Assembly: GCF_036379515.1 (NCBI RefSeq)
Contig: NZ_DASVGN010000011.1
Location: forward strand, 62,001 to 126,000
Length of the DNA: 64,000 bases
From: Castellaniella sp036379515
Lineage (GTDB): Bacteria > Pseudomonadota > Gammaproteobacteria > Burkholderiales > Burkholderiaceae_B
Direction of reading: 5' to 3'
How positions within the stretch are numbered: position 1 is the stretch's first letter; every line of letters starts with the position of its first letter. Below the pieces are notes generated by a model. The model saw only the letters and a list, made by a program, of their open reading frames with translations. It made no database searches and was not told the origin of the DNA. This document shows, one piece after another, positions 8,100 through 15,875 of this stretch. Position numbers and translations under genes: made by a program.

Positions 8100-8975
8100 A
8101 TGATCTGGAATTTCACGAAAATGCACGGCGCAGGCAATGATTTCGTCGTGCTCGATGGCGTGAGTCAATCCATAGATCTCACGGCAGAACGCGCACGGGC
8201 GCTGGCCGACCGGCATTTCGGGGTGGGCGCCGACCAGCTCCTGCTTGTAGAGCGGGCACGCCAGCCCGACACCGACTTCCGCTACCGCATCTTCAATGCA
8301 GACGGCGGCGAGGTCGAACACTGCGGCAACGGTGCGCGCTGCTTCGTGCGTTTCGTGCACGAGCAGGGGCTATCGCAACGCAATCCGCTGCGCGCCGAGA
8401 TCGCAACCGGGGTCATCGTGCTCCACGAATCCGTGAACGGGGACGTCACGGTCGAGATGGGGCGCACGGGCTTTGGCCCGGAACGCGTGGCTTTCGATGC
8501 CTCGAACCTGCCCACGCGCCCCAGTGGAAACGACACGCAATACGGTCTGGACCTGGAGGGTGAAGCCGCTCCCGTCTGGTGCTCGCTGGTCGCCATTTCA
8601 AACCCCCACGCGGTGGTGCAGGTCGAAAACGTCGAGACCTACCCGGTGCACCGCATCGGACCGCTCATGGAGCAGCACGTGCGCTTCGCGCATCGGGTCA
8701 ACGCAGGGTTCATGCAGGTGTGTGATCGCCATCACATCCAACTGCGTGTGTACGAACGCGGGGCAGGCGAAACCCTGGCCTGCGGCACAGGGGCTTGCGC
8801 CGCCGTCGCTGCGGGGATTCGCCGCGGGTTGCTGGACAGCCCGGTACGGGTGGACACGCACGGTGGCACGCTGCAGGTAGAATGGGACGGTGACAATCTG
8901 CACCTGAAAGGTCCGGCCACGACTGTCTTTCAGGGCCAGATCGACATCGACACCCTTACGAACCCCAAACCCTAG
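8100..8975 (+). CDS. dapF: Diaminopimelate epimerase
   Basis: Cytoplasmic enzyme of 291 residues converting LL- to meso-diaminopimelate for lysine and peptidoglycan synthesis. The family opening FTKMHGAGNDFVVLDG is clear. The two catalytic cysteines are C75 (HCGNGARC) and C228 (ETLACGTGACAA), each at the start of a symmetrical half-domain. AAAGGA upstream supports the ATG at 8100. It is followed by DUF484 and xerC, the dapF-DUF484-xerC order widely seen in proteobacteria. Confidence 0.96.
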   Translation: MIWNFTKMHGAGNDFVVLDGVSQSIDLTAERARALADRHFGVGADQLLLVERARQPDTDFRYRIFNADGGEVEHCGNGARCFVRFVHEQGLSQRNPLRAEIATGVIVLHESVNGDVTVEMGRTGFGPERVAFDASNLPTRPSGNDTQYGLDLEGEAAPVWCSLVAISNPHAVVQVENVETYPVHRIGPLMEQHVRFAHRVNAGFMQVCDRHHIQLRVYERGAGETLACGTGACAAVAAGIRRGLLDSPVRVDTHGGTLQVEWDGDNLHLKGPATTVFQGQIDIDTLTNPKP

Positions 8976-9003
8976 CCGGCGACTGCCGCTGCACCAAATT
9001 CCC

Positions 9004-9684
9004 ATGACCCAGGACACCCTGACAGCTGAAGCCATCGCCGACTACCTCAGCCAGAACCCCGATTTTTTCGAGGCTCATGCTGACGTCTTCGCCAACCTGA
9101 GCGTGCCGCACCCGCACCAGGCGCGAGCCATTTCACTAGGCGAGCGGCAGATCCTCACCTTGCGCAGCCGCTTGCGCGAGTACGAGCAGCGTCTGAAGAC
9201 GCTGCTGCAGAACGCCGGCAGCAACGAACGCATCAATCTCGACGTCATGCAGTGGTGCGCGCGCATGCTGGGCGAGCCCGATGCCACGCAGATTCCGGCG
9301 CACATCATCCGCAGCCTGGGTGATCAATTCGACCTCAACGCCATCGCGCTGCGAGTCTGGGATTTGCCACGGCTTGCCGACAGCGAATTCACCGAAGACG
9401 TGACGCCTGCCATCCGAAACTACGCCAAAGCGCTGGAACACCCCTATTGCGGGCCCCTCAAAGACCAGGAAGCCGCTGCCTGGCTGGGCTCACAGCCGGC
9501 CTCATTGGCCATTGTTCCGCTACGCACGCTCAACAGAGCAGAGCCGATAGGGCTCCTGGTGCTGGGGTCCGACGAACCCCAGCGCTTCGCGCCCGACATG
9601 GGCACCACGTTCCTGGAAATGATCGCCACGCTGGCAGGTGCAGCGCTGGGGCGCCTGGCCACCGCGGCGCCCGAGGTCGCCTGA
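9004..9684 (+). CDS. DUF484 family protein
   Basis: Protein of 226 residues with the DUF484 opening IADYLSQNPDFFEAHADVFANLSVPHP. A short coiled-coil-like stretch (ILTLRSRLREYEQRLKTLLQNA) is followed by a GAF-like C-terminal half (SLAIVPLRT...IGLLVLGSDEPQRF). It lies between dapF and xerC, as DUF484 genes usually do, and the xerC start is seven bases after its stop. Function is not established for this family. Confidence 0.9.
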   Translation: MTQDTLTAEAIADYLSQNPDFFEAHADVFANLSVPHPHQARAISLGERQILTLRSRLREYEQRLKTLLQNAGSNERINLDVMQWCARMLGEPDATQIPAHIIRSLGDQFDLNAIALRVWDLPRLADSEFTEDVTPAIRNYAKALEHPYCGPLKDQEAAAWLGSQPASLAIVPLRTLNRAEPIGLLVLGSDEPQRFAPDMGTTFLEMIATLAGAALGRLATAAPEVA

Positions 9685-9691
9685 CTCGTCC

Positions 9692-10654
9692 ATGGCTGAC
9701 GCGACCGACTCCAGCTGCATCCAGACCTGGTTGGCCGAGCTCGCCGGCCAGCAACGCTACTCGAGTCACACCGTCGACGCCTACCGCCGCGACCTGCAGT
9801 CGCTACAAGAATGCTTTCCCCAACGTTCGCTCGATACCTTGCGCGAACTCGACATCCGCCAGGCGCTGGGGCGCCTGCACGCGCAGGGGCACCAACCGCG
9901 CAGCCTGGCCCGGGCGCTGTCTGCCTGGCGCAGCTACTTCGAATGGCGGGCGCCCAAAGCAGGGCTCGCCTGCAACCCGGCACATGGAGTCCGCGCGCCC
10001 AAGATTCCACGCAGCCTGCCCAAGGCACTGTCGGTCGACCAGGCGCAGGCGCTGCTGGACCGTCCACAAATGCCCCCTGCCGAGACACCAATCGAACGGC
10101 GCGACATGGCGATGTTCGAAGTGCTGTATTCCAGCGGCCTGCGGCTTTCTGAGCTCGTCAGCCTGGATTGGCAGCCTCTGCGCGAACGCGACTACGAGTC
10201 CCACAGCTGGATTCAACTGGATGAGGCCGAGGCCACGGTGCTGGGCAAGGGGCAGAAAACCCGCGCGGTGCCGCTGGGGCGCCATGCGATTGCCGCGTTG
10301 CAGGCCTGGCTGCAGGTGCGTGCGCAGCTGCTGCCTCCAGAGCCCGACGCCAACACACGGGCTGCTCTGTTTCTGGGCGCGCGCGGCCGACGCATCAGCC
10401 CCCGCGTGGTTGAGCTGCAGCTGGACCGCCTTGCCAGGCAGGTGGGTCTGCCCATGCACGTGCACCCCCACAGCTTGCGGCACAGCTTCGCCAGCCACCT
10501 GCTGCAATCGGCCCAAGACCTGCGCGCCGTGCAAGAGTTGCTGGGGCACGCCAACATCTCGACGACCCAGATCTACACGCGATTGGATTTTCAGCACCTG
10601 GCCACCAGCTACGACCAGGCGCATCCGCGCGCGCACCGAAAATCCAAGGATTAG
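9692..10654 (+). CDS. xerC: Tyrosine recombinase XerC
   Basis: Recombinase of 320 residues that would resolve chromosome dimers at dif together with XerD. It has an N-terminal SAM-like core-binding domain (about 8-95) and a C-terminal catalytic domain. The full catalytic set is visible: R151 (SSGLRLSE), K186 (GKGQKTR), H260 and R263 (HPHSLRHSFASH), H286 (LGHANIS) and nucleophile Y295 (TTQIYTRLD). It follows DUF484 directly, so it is the housekeeping enzyme and not a mobile-element integrase. The ATG at 9692 is chosen over an upstream start that overlaps DUF484 heavily. Confidence 0.95.
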   Translation: MADATDSSCIQTWLAELAGQQRYSSHTVDAYRRDLQSLQECFPQRSLDTLRELDIRQALGRLHAQGHQPRSLARALSAWRSYFEWRAPKAGLACNPAHGVRAPKIPRSLPKALSVDQAQALLDRPQMPPAETPIERRDMAMFEVLYSSGLRLSELVSLDWQPLRERDYESHSWIQLDEAEATVLGKGQKTRAVPLGRHAIAALQAWLQVRAQLLPPEPDANTRAALFLGARGRRISPRVVELQLDRLARQVGLPMHVHPHSLRHSFASHLLQSAQDLRAVQELLGHANISTTQIYTRLDFQHLATSYDQAHPRAHRKSKD

Positions 10655-10687
10655 TGTGCCGTTTGGTTAGTGCGTGCAGCAGGCGCG

Positions 10688-11629
10688 TTACTGCGCCGTG
10701 AACGCCTTCAACAACAGGCCGGTATTCCAGCGAAACATGCCCAGATAGGTCGAGGCCTTGTGTCCCGGGGTATCCAGGGTGTCGGCAAACAGCTCGCCGC
10801 CTATTTTCACGCCGGTTTCAGCAGCGATCTGATTCATCGCTCGGGTATTGCTGCCGTGCTCGAGAAACAGGGCACGAATATGATGTTTGCGAATCTGGCG
10901 GACCAGATCAGCCATCACCCGCGCCGAGGGCTCGGCCTCGGACGAGACCCCCACGACAGACAGGACGCGAATGCCGTACGCCGCCCCAAAGTAGCCGAAA
11001 GCGTCGTGAGACGTCGCCAGCACGCGACGATCAGAAGGAACCGACGCCAACTGCTCGCGCCACTGCGTGTCAGCCGTTTTCAGGCGAGCCACATACGCCT
11101 GCGCACGGGCTTCATAGGCAGCCGCATGGGTGGGGTCGGCCTGCGAGAGGCCGCCCGCAATGTTCTGCACGTAGAGCATGCCATTGCTCAGGTCCTGCCA
11201 GGCATGAGGGTCCAGCGTCCCCCCCTTCACGGCAGCGTGCGCGGGCGCCAGAATTTCATGCTCATTTCCGCTGTCGTCGTCTTTCAGCTCGCGGGCATGC
11301 ACGCCTTGCGAGGCCACGATCTTCAAGCCGCCAAAGCCCGATGCCTGAATCAGGCGTGGCATCCAGGATTCGAACCCCAGGCCGTTGACCACCAACACCT
11401 TGGCCGCCCCCAGTGCCCGCGCATCCTTGGGGGACGGCTCGAACGTATGCGGATCTCCGAGAGGCGGGACGATCACCGTGACATGAACGTCGTCGCCGCC
11501 GACTTCGCGCACCATGTCCCCCAGAATCGAGAACGAGGTCACCACCGGCAGCGGGGAAGCCGCCACCGCGGCCTGCGCGAACGCGGGCATGCAGAGCGTT
11601 ACAAGCGCGCCCACCCAGAACTTTTTCAT
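10688..11629 (-). CDS. znuA: Zinc ABC transporter substrate-binding protein
   Basis: Periplasmic cluster A-I metal-binding protein of 313 residues with a signal peptide ending near AFAQA. Likely ligands are H61 (GDPHTFEP), H142 (LDPHAW), H208 (ATSHDAFGYF) and D283 (FADTLD). A His at the third position instead of Glu favours zinc over manganese in this family. A short acidic/His segment (about 117-131) replaces the long His-rich loop of enteric ZnuA. GGAGG lies seven bases before the chosen ATG. An ATG six bases earlier overlaps the permease stop but is too close to that site. Last gene of znuC-znuB-znuA. Confidence 0.88.
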   Translation of the reverse strand: MKKFWVGALVTLCMPAFAQAAVAASPLPVVTSFSILGDMVREVGGDDVHVTVIVPPLGDPHTFEPSPKDARALGAAKVLVVNGLGFESWMPRLIQASGFGGLKIVASQGVHARELKDDDSGNEHEILAPAHAAVKGGTLDPHAWQDLSNGMLYVQNIAGGLSQADPTHAAAYEARAQAYVARLKTADTQWREQLASVPSDRRVLATSHDAFGYFGAAYGIRVLSVVGVSSEAEPSARVMADLVRQIRKHHIRALFLEHGSNTRAMNQIAAETGVKIGGELFADTLDTPGHKASTYLGMFRWNTGLLLKAFTAQ

Positions 11630-11631
11630 GA

Positions 11632-12528
11632 TCATTCCTCCAGGGATTGCAGCAGGCGCAAACGCCGCGCACGTGCCTGGCGAGCCACCTGCAACACCCC
11701 GCCAAACGGTCCAAACGCGACTGAGATGAAATAGGCAGCGCCTGCAGCCAGAATGATGGCGGGCGATGCAGGCACGTTCGTGTAATACGAAGCCAGGAGC
11801 CCTGCATACGAGGCGGCCGCCCCCAAAATGGCGGACAGCACCATCTGTGCCCCCACAGCCCGCACCCAGAAGCGTGCAGCCGTGGCCGGCAACATCATGA
11901 TGCCCACGACCATGAGCGTGCCCAGCACTTGAAACCCCGCCACCAGATTCAGGACCAGCAACAGCAGAAACCCGATATGGGCCCAGGCGCCTGCCCGCCC
12001 CTGGGTGCGTAGAAACTGGGGGTCCAGGCATTCGGCGACCAGCACTCGGAACAGACCGGCCAATGCCAGCAGCGTGATACTGCTGACCGCCGTGACCAGG
12101 AGCAAGGCGGCGTCGCCCAGACCCAGCACCGTGCCAAAGAGCACGTGGATCAGATCCATGTTGCTGCCTTTGAGCGAGACAAGGAGCACCCCCAGCCCCA
12201 GCGAAACCAGATAGAACGCCGCAAAGCTTGCGTCCTCGCGCAAAGGCGTCAGGCGCGACACCAGGCCGGCCAACACTGCGACCACCACGCCTGTCACCAG
12301 CCCGCCGACCATCATGGCGGTCATGGACAGGCCCGCCGTGAGAAACCCGACGGCCACTCCAGGCAAGATGGCGTGCGCCATGGCGTCGCCCATCAGGCTC
12401 ATGCGCCGCAACACGAGAAAGACCCCCAAGGGCCCAGCCGCGAACGCCAGCGCCCAGGACCCCGCCAACGCGCGGCGCATAAAGCTGAAGTCGATGAAGG
12501 GCTGAACCATGAAAGACCAGAAATGCAT
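11632..12528 (-). CDS. znuB: Zinc ABC transporter permease
   Basis: Integral membrane permease of 298 residues, ABC-3 family, with about eight hydrophobic helices. The family region LRRMSLMGDAMAHAILPGVA is near residues 35-60. The ATG at 12528 shares its A with the stop of the ATPase gene, so translation is coupled. A few more upstream residues are open but lie inside znuC. It forms the channel for zinc delivered by the adjacent binding protein. Confidence 0.88.
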   Translation of the reverse strand: MHFWSFMVQPFIDFSFMRRALAGSWALAFAAGPLGVFLVLRRMSLMGDAMAHAILPGVAVGFLTAGLSMTAMMVGGLVTGVVVAVLAGLVSRLTPLREDASFAAFYLVSLGLGVLLVSLKGSNMDLIHVLFGTVLGLGDAALLLVTAVSSITLLALAGLFRVLVAECLDPQFLRTQGRAGAWAHIGFLLLLVLNLVAGFQVLGTLMVVGIMMLPATAARFWVRAVGAQMVLSAILGAAASYAGLLASYYTNVPASPAIILAAGAAYFISVAFGPFGGVLQVARQARARRLRLLQSLEE

Positions 12529-13280
12529 CACGCCCCCCCCGTCGCGCACAGGTGGCGCGCCAGATGAAGGTTGGCCGACGTGAGCACCTCGGCACTGCCC
12601 CCCCAGGCCACGACCTGTCCAGCGAGCAAGAGCGCACGCGGAAAATGGGACCGCACCATGTCCAGGTCATGCAGTACCGCAATCAGCGTCCGGCCTTCTG
12701 CATGCCATTGGTGCAGCAAGCCCAGCAGGTCTTCCGTCGTTGCGCGGTCGACGGCCGCGAAGGGTTCATCAAGCAGGATGACCTGAGCATCGCGCAACAT
12801 GAGGCGCGCGAACAAGGCCCGCTGCAATTGCCCCCCCGAGAGCGTAGACACGGATTGGCGCCCCAGGCCGGCGAGGCCTACGGCCTCCAGCGCAGCCTCG
12901 ACTGCATCGCGACCCGTGCGATCCATCCCCCGCCAGGCACCCATTTGATGCCAAGCCCCGAGCGCCACCAGATCGAAGGTGCTGATCGGGAAACTCAGAT
13001 CCAGCTCCGCGCGCTGAGGCAGGCAGACCAGGTGACGGCCGACCGTTGGCGCAATGCGAATGCGTCCCCGCATGGGGCTGAGCTGCCCGGTCATGGCCTT
13101 GACCAGCGTCGACTTGCCCGCCCCGTTGGGCCCCACGATGGCCGTCAGAGAGCCTTCGTCGAATGTGCCGCTGGCATCACGCACGGCAACGCGGTCATGC
13201 CATCCCAGCCATACTTGCTGCAATTCGACCGCCACGCGCGCAGCGGGCCGCGCATCGGTCACCACCATTGCATGGCCCAT
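12528..13280 (-). CDS. znuC: Zinc ABC transporter ATP-binding protein
   Basis: ATPase of about 250 residues. Walker A is GPNGAGKST, the signature is LSGGQLQRALFAR, Walker B is VILLDEPFAAVD, and the H-loop is VLHDLDM. It is the first gene of the znu operon, divergent from zur. The start is uncertain: ATGs at 13280 and 13268 fit the domain boundary (VELQQVWLGWHDR follows). The frame stays open upstream to 13436, but that extension has no family-like sequence and would run up to the Zur palindrome. Confidence 0.87.
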   Translation of the reverse strand: MGHAMVVTDARPAARVAVELQQVWLGWHDRVAVRDASGTFDEGSLTAIVGPNGAGKSTLVKAMTGQLSPMRGRIRIAPTVGRHLVCLPQRAELDLSFPISTFDLVALGAWHQMGAWRGMDRTGRDAVEAALEAVGLAGLGRQSVSTLSGGQLQRALFARLMLRDAQVILLDEPFAAVDRATTEDLLGLLHQWHAEGRTLIAVLHDLDMVRSHFPRALLLAGQVVAWGGSAEVLTSANLHLARHLCATGGA

Positions 13281-13441
13281 CCGGTCAGAAGCCACAACCC
13301 CAGCACCACCAGCACCACACGCCCCATCCGCCGTCCGGCGGACGACAATAGGGCAGAACCCCGATAGCGATCGGAGCGAGGAGACAGGGGAAACAACGGC
13401 ATGAAGGGACGATCCGTAAGGGATCAACGAGACCAATTTGT
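13281..13441. other. znuC-zur divergent intergenic region
   Basis: About 160 bases between the likely znuC start and the palindrome near zur. It should carry the znu leader. I see no gene here, and no good promoter apart from the palindromic element at its right end. Confidence 0.4.
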
Positions 13442-13455
13442 TATGTTATAACATA
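13442..13455. promoter_or_regulatory. Predicted Zur operator
   Basis: TATGTTATAACATA is a perfect 14-bp palindrome with the TGTTATAACA core typical of proteobacterial Zur/Fur-family boxes. It sits seven bases before the zur ATG and in the zur/znu divergent region. It overlaps TATA-like hexamers (TATGTT with an upstream TG, and TATAAC), so binding would block zur transcription directly. It is also well placed to control znuCBA. Confidence 0.7.
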
Positions 13456-13461
13456 CTCATC

Positions 13462-13935
13462 ATGAACCATCCGACTCATTCGTCGAACGAGACACTGACG
13501 ACCCGGCGCCTCGCGTTGGCCGAGAACCTGTGTGCACAACGGGGGTCTCGACTGACCCCGCTACGCCGTCTGGTACTGGAAACGCTGCTGCGCCACCCTG
13601 GCAGCCTCAAGGCCTACGAGTTGCTGGACGCCTTGCGGCCTGTACAGCCCAACGCAGCCCCACCCACCGTCTACCGGGCGCTGGAATTCCTGACGGCTCA
13701 GGGGCTGATCCACCGCCTGGACGCCCTCAATGCCTGGAGCGCATGTACCGACGCTGGCGGGCACCCCCATGACGTCCTGGTGGTGTGCACGCGCTGCGGC
13801 AGCGTGGCCGAGCTCTCCGATCCTTCACTCAGCGAACAGCTGACGCAGTGTGTGGCGCAGGCCGGCTACGTGCTGGACGGCCACCTCACCGAGCTCAAGG
13901 GCCTGTGCCCCCGATGCCAGCAGGCCGAGGCCTAG
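13462..13935 (+). CDS. zur: Fur-family zinc uptake regulator Zur
   Basis: Metalloregulator of 157 residues. It has a winged helix N-terminal domain (LTPLRRLVLETLLRHP, then PPTVYRALEFLTAQGLIHRL) and a C-terminal metal-binding domain. Ligand candidates are H101/H103 (HPHDVLVVC), C109-x-x-C112, and C149-x-x-C152 (LCPRCQ), the last two pairs forming the structural zinc site. Divergent znu genes and the palindrome at its start identify it as Zur rather than Fur or PerR. No Shine-Dalgarno is visible in the very short leader, so the mRNA may be leaderless or nearly so. Confidence 0.88.
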   Translation: MNHPTHSSNETLTTRRLALAENLCAQRGSRLTPLRRLVLETLLRHPGSLKAYELLDALRPVQPNAAPPTVYRALEFLTAQGLIHRLDALNAWSACTDAGGHPHDVLVVCTRCGSVAELSDPSLSEQLTQCVAQAGYVLDGHLTELKGLCPRCQQAEA

Positions 13936-14066
13936 TGGCCCATTCGGCCAATTCAAATACGTATTTTCGGCGCTTGAACTCGCCATAGCGTTGGCCACCT
14001 CACCGCTTGCAAGCAGTTCGGATCCGCCAGGCTGCGGCGGCGCAAGCCTGCCGTGAGGTGCGCGAC
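13936..14066. other. Non-coding gap after zur
   Basis: About 130 bases between zur and the tsd promoter region. I see no convincing gene and no strong terminator; a GC-rich imperfect stem is possible around 14030-14060. Confidence 0.3.
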
Positions 14067-14096
14067 TTGCCGCAGCAATAACGCTTATTGGATAAT
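14067..14096 (+). promoter_or_regulatory. Predicted promoter of tsdBA
   Basis: TTGCCG at 14067-14072 and GATAAT at 14091-14096 with an 18-base spacer, 43 bases upstream of the tsdB ATG. A dyad fills most of the spacer (see next entry). Confidence 0.5.
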
Positions 14097-14123
14097 GGTA
14101 TTTCTAAAAGAAATAAGCTTATT
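14076..14123. promoter_or_regulatory. Cluster of three dyads at the tsdBA promoter
   Basis: Three perfect inverted repeats lie within 48 bases: CAATAACGCTTATTG (14076-14090) in the promoter spacer, TATTTCT-N3-AGAAATA (14099-14115), and AATAAGCTTATT (14112-14123) just before the ribosome site. The first and third share AATAA/TTATT half-sites and look like two copies of one operator. The regulator is unknown. Confidence 0.5.
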
Positions 14124-14138
14124 CTGGAGTGGAATACC

Positions 14139-14846
14139 ATGAATTTTTCGCACAGGCGCGCGAATGCCTGCTGGGCTTCTCTGCTGGCGGCCGGCTTGCT
14201 GGTCGCCAGCACCGGGCTCGCACAGGCCGAATCGGCCATTGACCAAGGCAAGCAGATCTACACCCAGGGCACCCAAGGCGCTACCGCCTGCATCACCTGC
14301 CACGGAGCCCAAGGCCAGGGAATGGCGGCAGCCAACTTCCCGTACCTGGCAGGCCAGGGCTCGGATTATCTGGAGGCACAGCTGCAGGCGTTTGCCGATG
14401 GCGCACGCAGCAACCCTATCATGCAGCCCATTGCCTCGGCCTTGTCGACACCGCAACGCGCGGCCGTCGTCGCCTACATCGACACCTTGCCGCGCCCCTG
14501 GGATGCCGTCAAACTGGCGGCACAGGCCACGACACAACCAGACGCCAAAGACATGGGGGCCTGGATCGCCAGTCGAGGGGACTGGGCACACGACGTTCCT
14601 GCCTGTACTCAATGTCACGCAGCCGGCGGCACGGGCGTCGCCCCGCACTTTCCAGCCATCGCGGGGCTGAGCAAGAACTATATCGTCGAGCAGTTCACGC
14701 AATGGCGCAACGGTCACCGTCCAGCGGGCCCGCAAGACCTCATGGGCACCATCGCCAAGCACATGGACGAGGCCCAGATCGATGCCGTCGCCACGTATTT
14801 CTCTGCCTTGCCCCAAGCCGCCGCCTCGACCGAAGGAGCCAAATGA
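14139..14846 (+). CDS. tsdB: Di-haem cytochrome c, TsdB-type electron acceptor
   Basis: Periplasmic cytochrome c4-like protein of 235 residues with a signal peptide (cleavage near LAQA-ESA). Haem-attachment motifs are CITCH (51-55) and CTQCH (156-160), one in each of two similar domains. Met95 (NPIM) and Met202 (DLMGTI) are plausible axial ligands. GGAG nine bases before the ATG at 14139 supports the start. The next gene is a TsdA-type thiosulfate dehydrogenase whose start overlaps the stop, which fits TsdB, the electron acceptor of TsdA. Other c4-type roles are possible but less likely given this pairing. Confidence 0.75.
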   Translation: MNFSHRRANACWASLLAAGLLVASTGLAQAESAIDQGKQIYTQGTQGATACITCHGAQGQGMAAANFPYLAGQGSDYLEAQLQAFADGARSNPIMQPIASALSTPQRAAVVAYIDTLPRPWDAVKLAAQATTQPDAKDMGAWIASRGDWAHDVPACTQCHAAGGTGVAPHFPAIAGLSKNYIVEQFTQWRNGHRPAGPQDLMGTIAKHMDEAQIDAVATYFSALPQAAASTEGAK

Positions 14847-15769
14847 TGAACCGGACACTTCTTTCGACAGGCATTGCCCTGAGCACACTGCTATTGACCG
14901 TGACGGTCGCCCGCGCGGCCGAGCCAGCTGTCACCACGACGCCGCAATTCACCCCGCAGCCGGCCAGCGCCATCCCCAGTGGCCCGTTCGGCGATGCGGT
15001 CCGCCTCGGGCAAAATATCTTTCTGAACCCGCAAAAATACGCCGGTCAATTCGTGGGCAACTCCATGAACTGCGCGAGCTGCCACCTGGATGCGGGCCGC
15101 AAGGCCGATTCGGCTCCCATGTGGGCAGCCTATGTGCTGTACCCGGCTTATCGATCCAAGAACGGCCACGTCAACACGCTGGCTGAACGCTTGCAGGGGT
15201 GTTTCGCCTACAGCATGAACGGCAAGATACCGCCCGCCACCAGTGAAACCATCGTGGCCCTCGAAAGCTACATGTACTGGATGGCCAAGGGTGCTCCCAC
15301 CGGCGTGAAGCTGGCTGGCCAGGGGTTCCCCGCATTGAAGGAACCGGCCCAGGCCCCCGACTACGTTCGGGGCGGCAAGGTCTATACCCAGCATTGTGCG
15401 CTGTGCCACGGCGCCAACGGTGCAGGTCAGCATGACGCCACCGGCCGTGCCGTGTTCCCTGCGCTGTGGGGCGATGACTCCTACAACTGGGGCGCGGGCA
15501 TGCACTCGGTGAAGACGGCTGCAGCGTTCATTCACGCCAACATGCCCTTGAGCCAGGGAGGCACGCTCAGCGAACAAGAGGCCTGGGACGTGGCTTACTT
15601 CGTCGACGGCCACGAGCGCCCGCAAGATCCACGCTACGCCGGTGACTTGCAGGCGACCATCAAGGCACATCACGGCGGAAAATACGATCTTTACGGAAAA
15701 ACGGTGAACGGGGTAGTGTTGGGGGCGCATTCCACGCCTTCCACCAGCCAACTCGCTGCAAAACCGTAG
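14846..15769 (+). CDS. tsdA: Thiosulfate dehydrogenase TsdA, di-haem cytochrome c
   Basis: Periplasmic enzyme of about 307 residues that would oxidise two thiosulfates to tetrathionate. It has a signal peptide ending at ARA-AEP. Haem 1 is CASCH (about 76-80) in NSMNCASCHLDAG. The conserved cysteine in RLQGCFAYSMNG (about 119) matches the unusual Cys axial ligand of TsdA. Haem 2 is CALCH (about 184-188). The later GAGMH and ANMP segments hold candidate ligands. AAGGAG supports the ATG at 14846; the adjacent ATG at 14843 overlaps the tsdB stop. No sox genes are nearby, so this is a stand-alone thiosulfate system. Confidence 0.85.
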   Translation: MNRTLLSTGIALSTLLLTVTVARAAEPAVTTTPQFTPQPASAIPSGPFGDAVRLGQNIFLNPQKYAGQFVGNSMNCASCHLDAGRKADSAPMWAAYVLYPAYRSKNGHVNTLAERLQGCFAYSMNGKIPPATSETIVALESYMYWMAKGAPTGVKLAGQGFPALKEPAQAPDYVRGGKVYTQHCALCHGANGAGQHDATGRAVFPALWGDDSYNWGAGMHSVKTAAAFIHANMPLSQGGTLSEQEAWDVAYFVDGHERPQDPRYAGDLQATIKAHHGGKYDLYGKTVNGVVLGAHSTPSTSQLAAKP

Positions 15770-15875
15770 CAACCGACAGCCCATTTGCCCTTGTGGCTGC
15801 ACTATGATGTAATCGGTCGTTTATCGTCTGCACGGTGGCTGGTTTCGGTCGAGGCCGCCCGTGCGGACTCAGAGA

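Noticed and set aside
9692..10654. xerC as a possible integrase of a mobile element
   Set aside because: It sits in the conserved dapF-DUF484-xerC context with no att-like repeats, tRNA or phage genes nearby.
11630..12682. N-terminal extension of znuA through the permease gene
   Set aside because: The extension is out of frame with the real permease; znuA has its own signal peptide and ribosome site at 11629.
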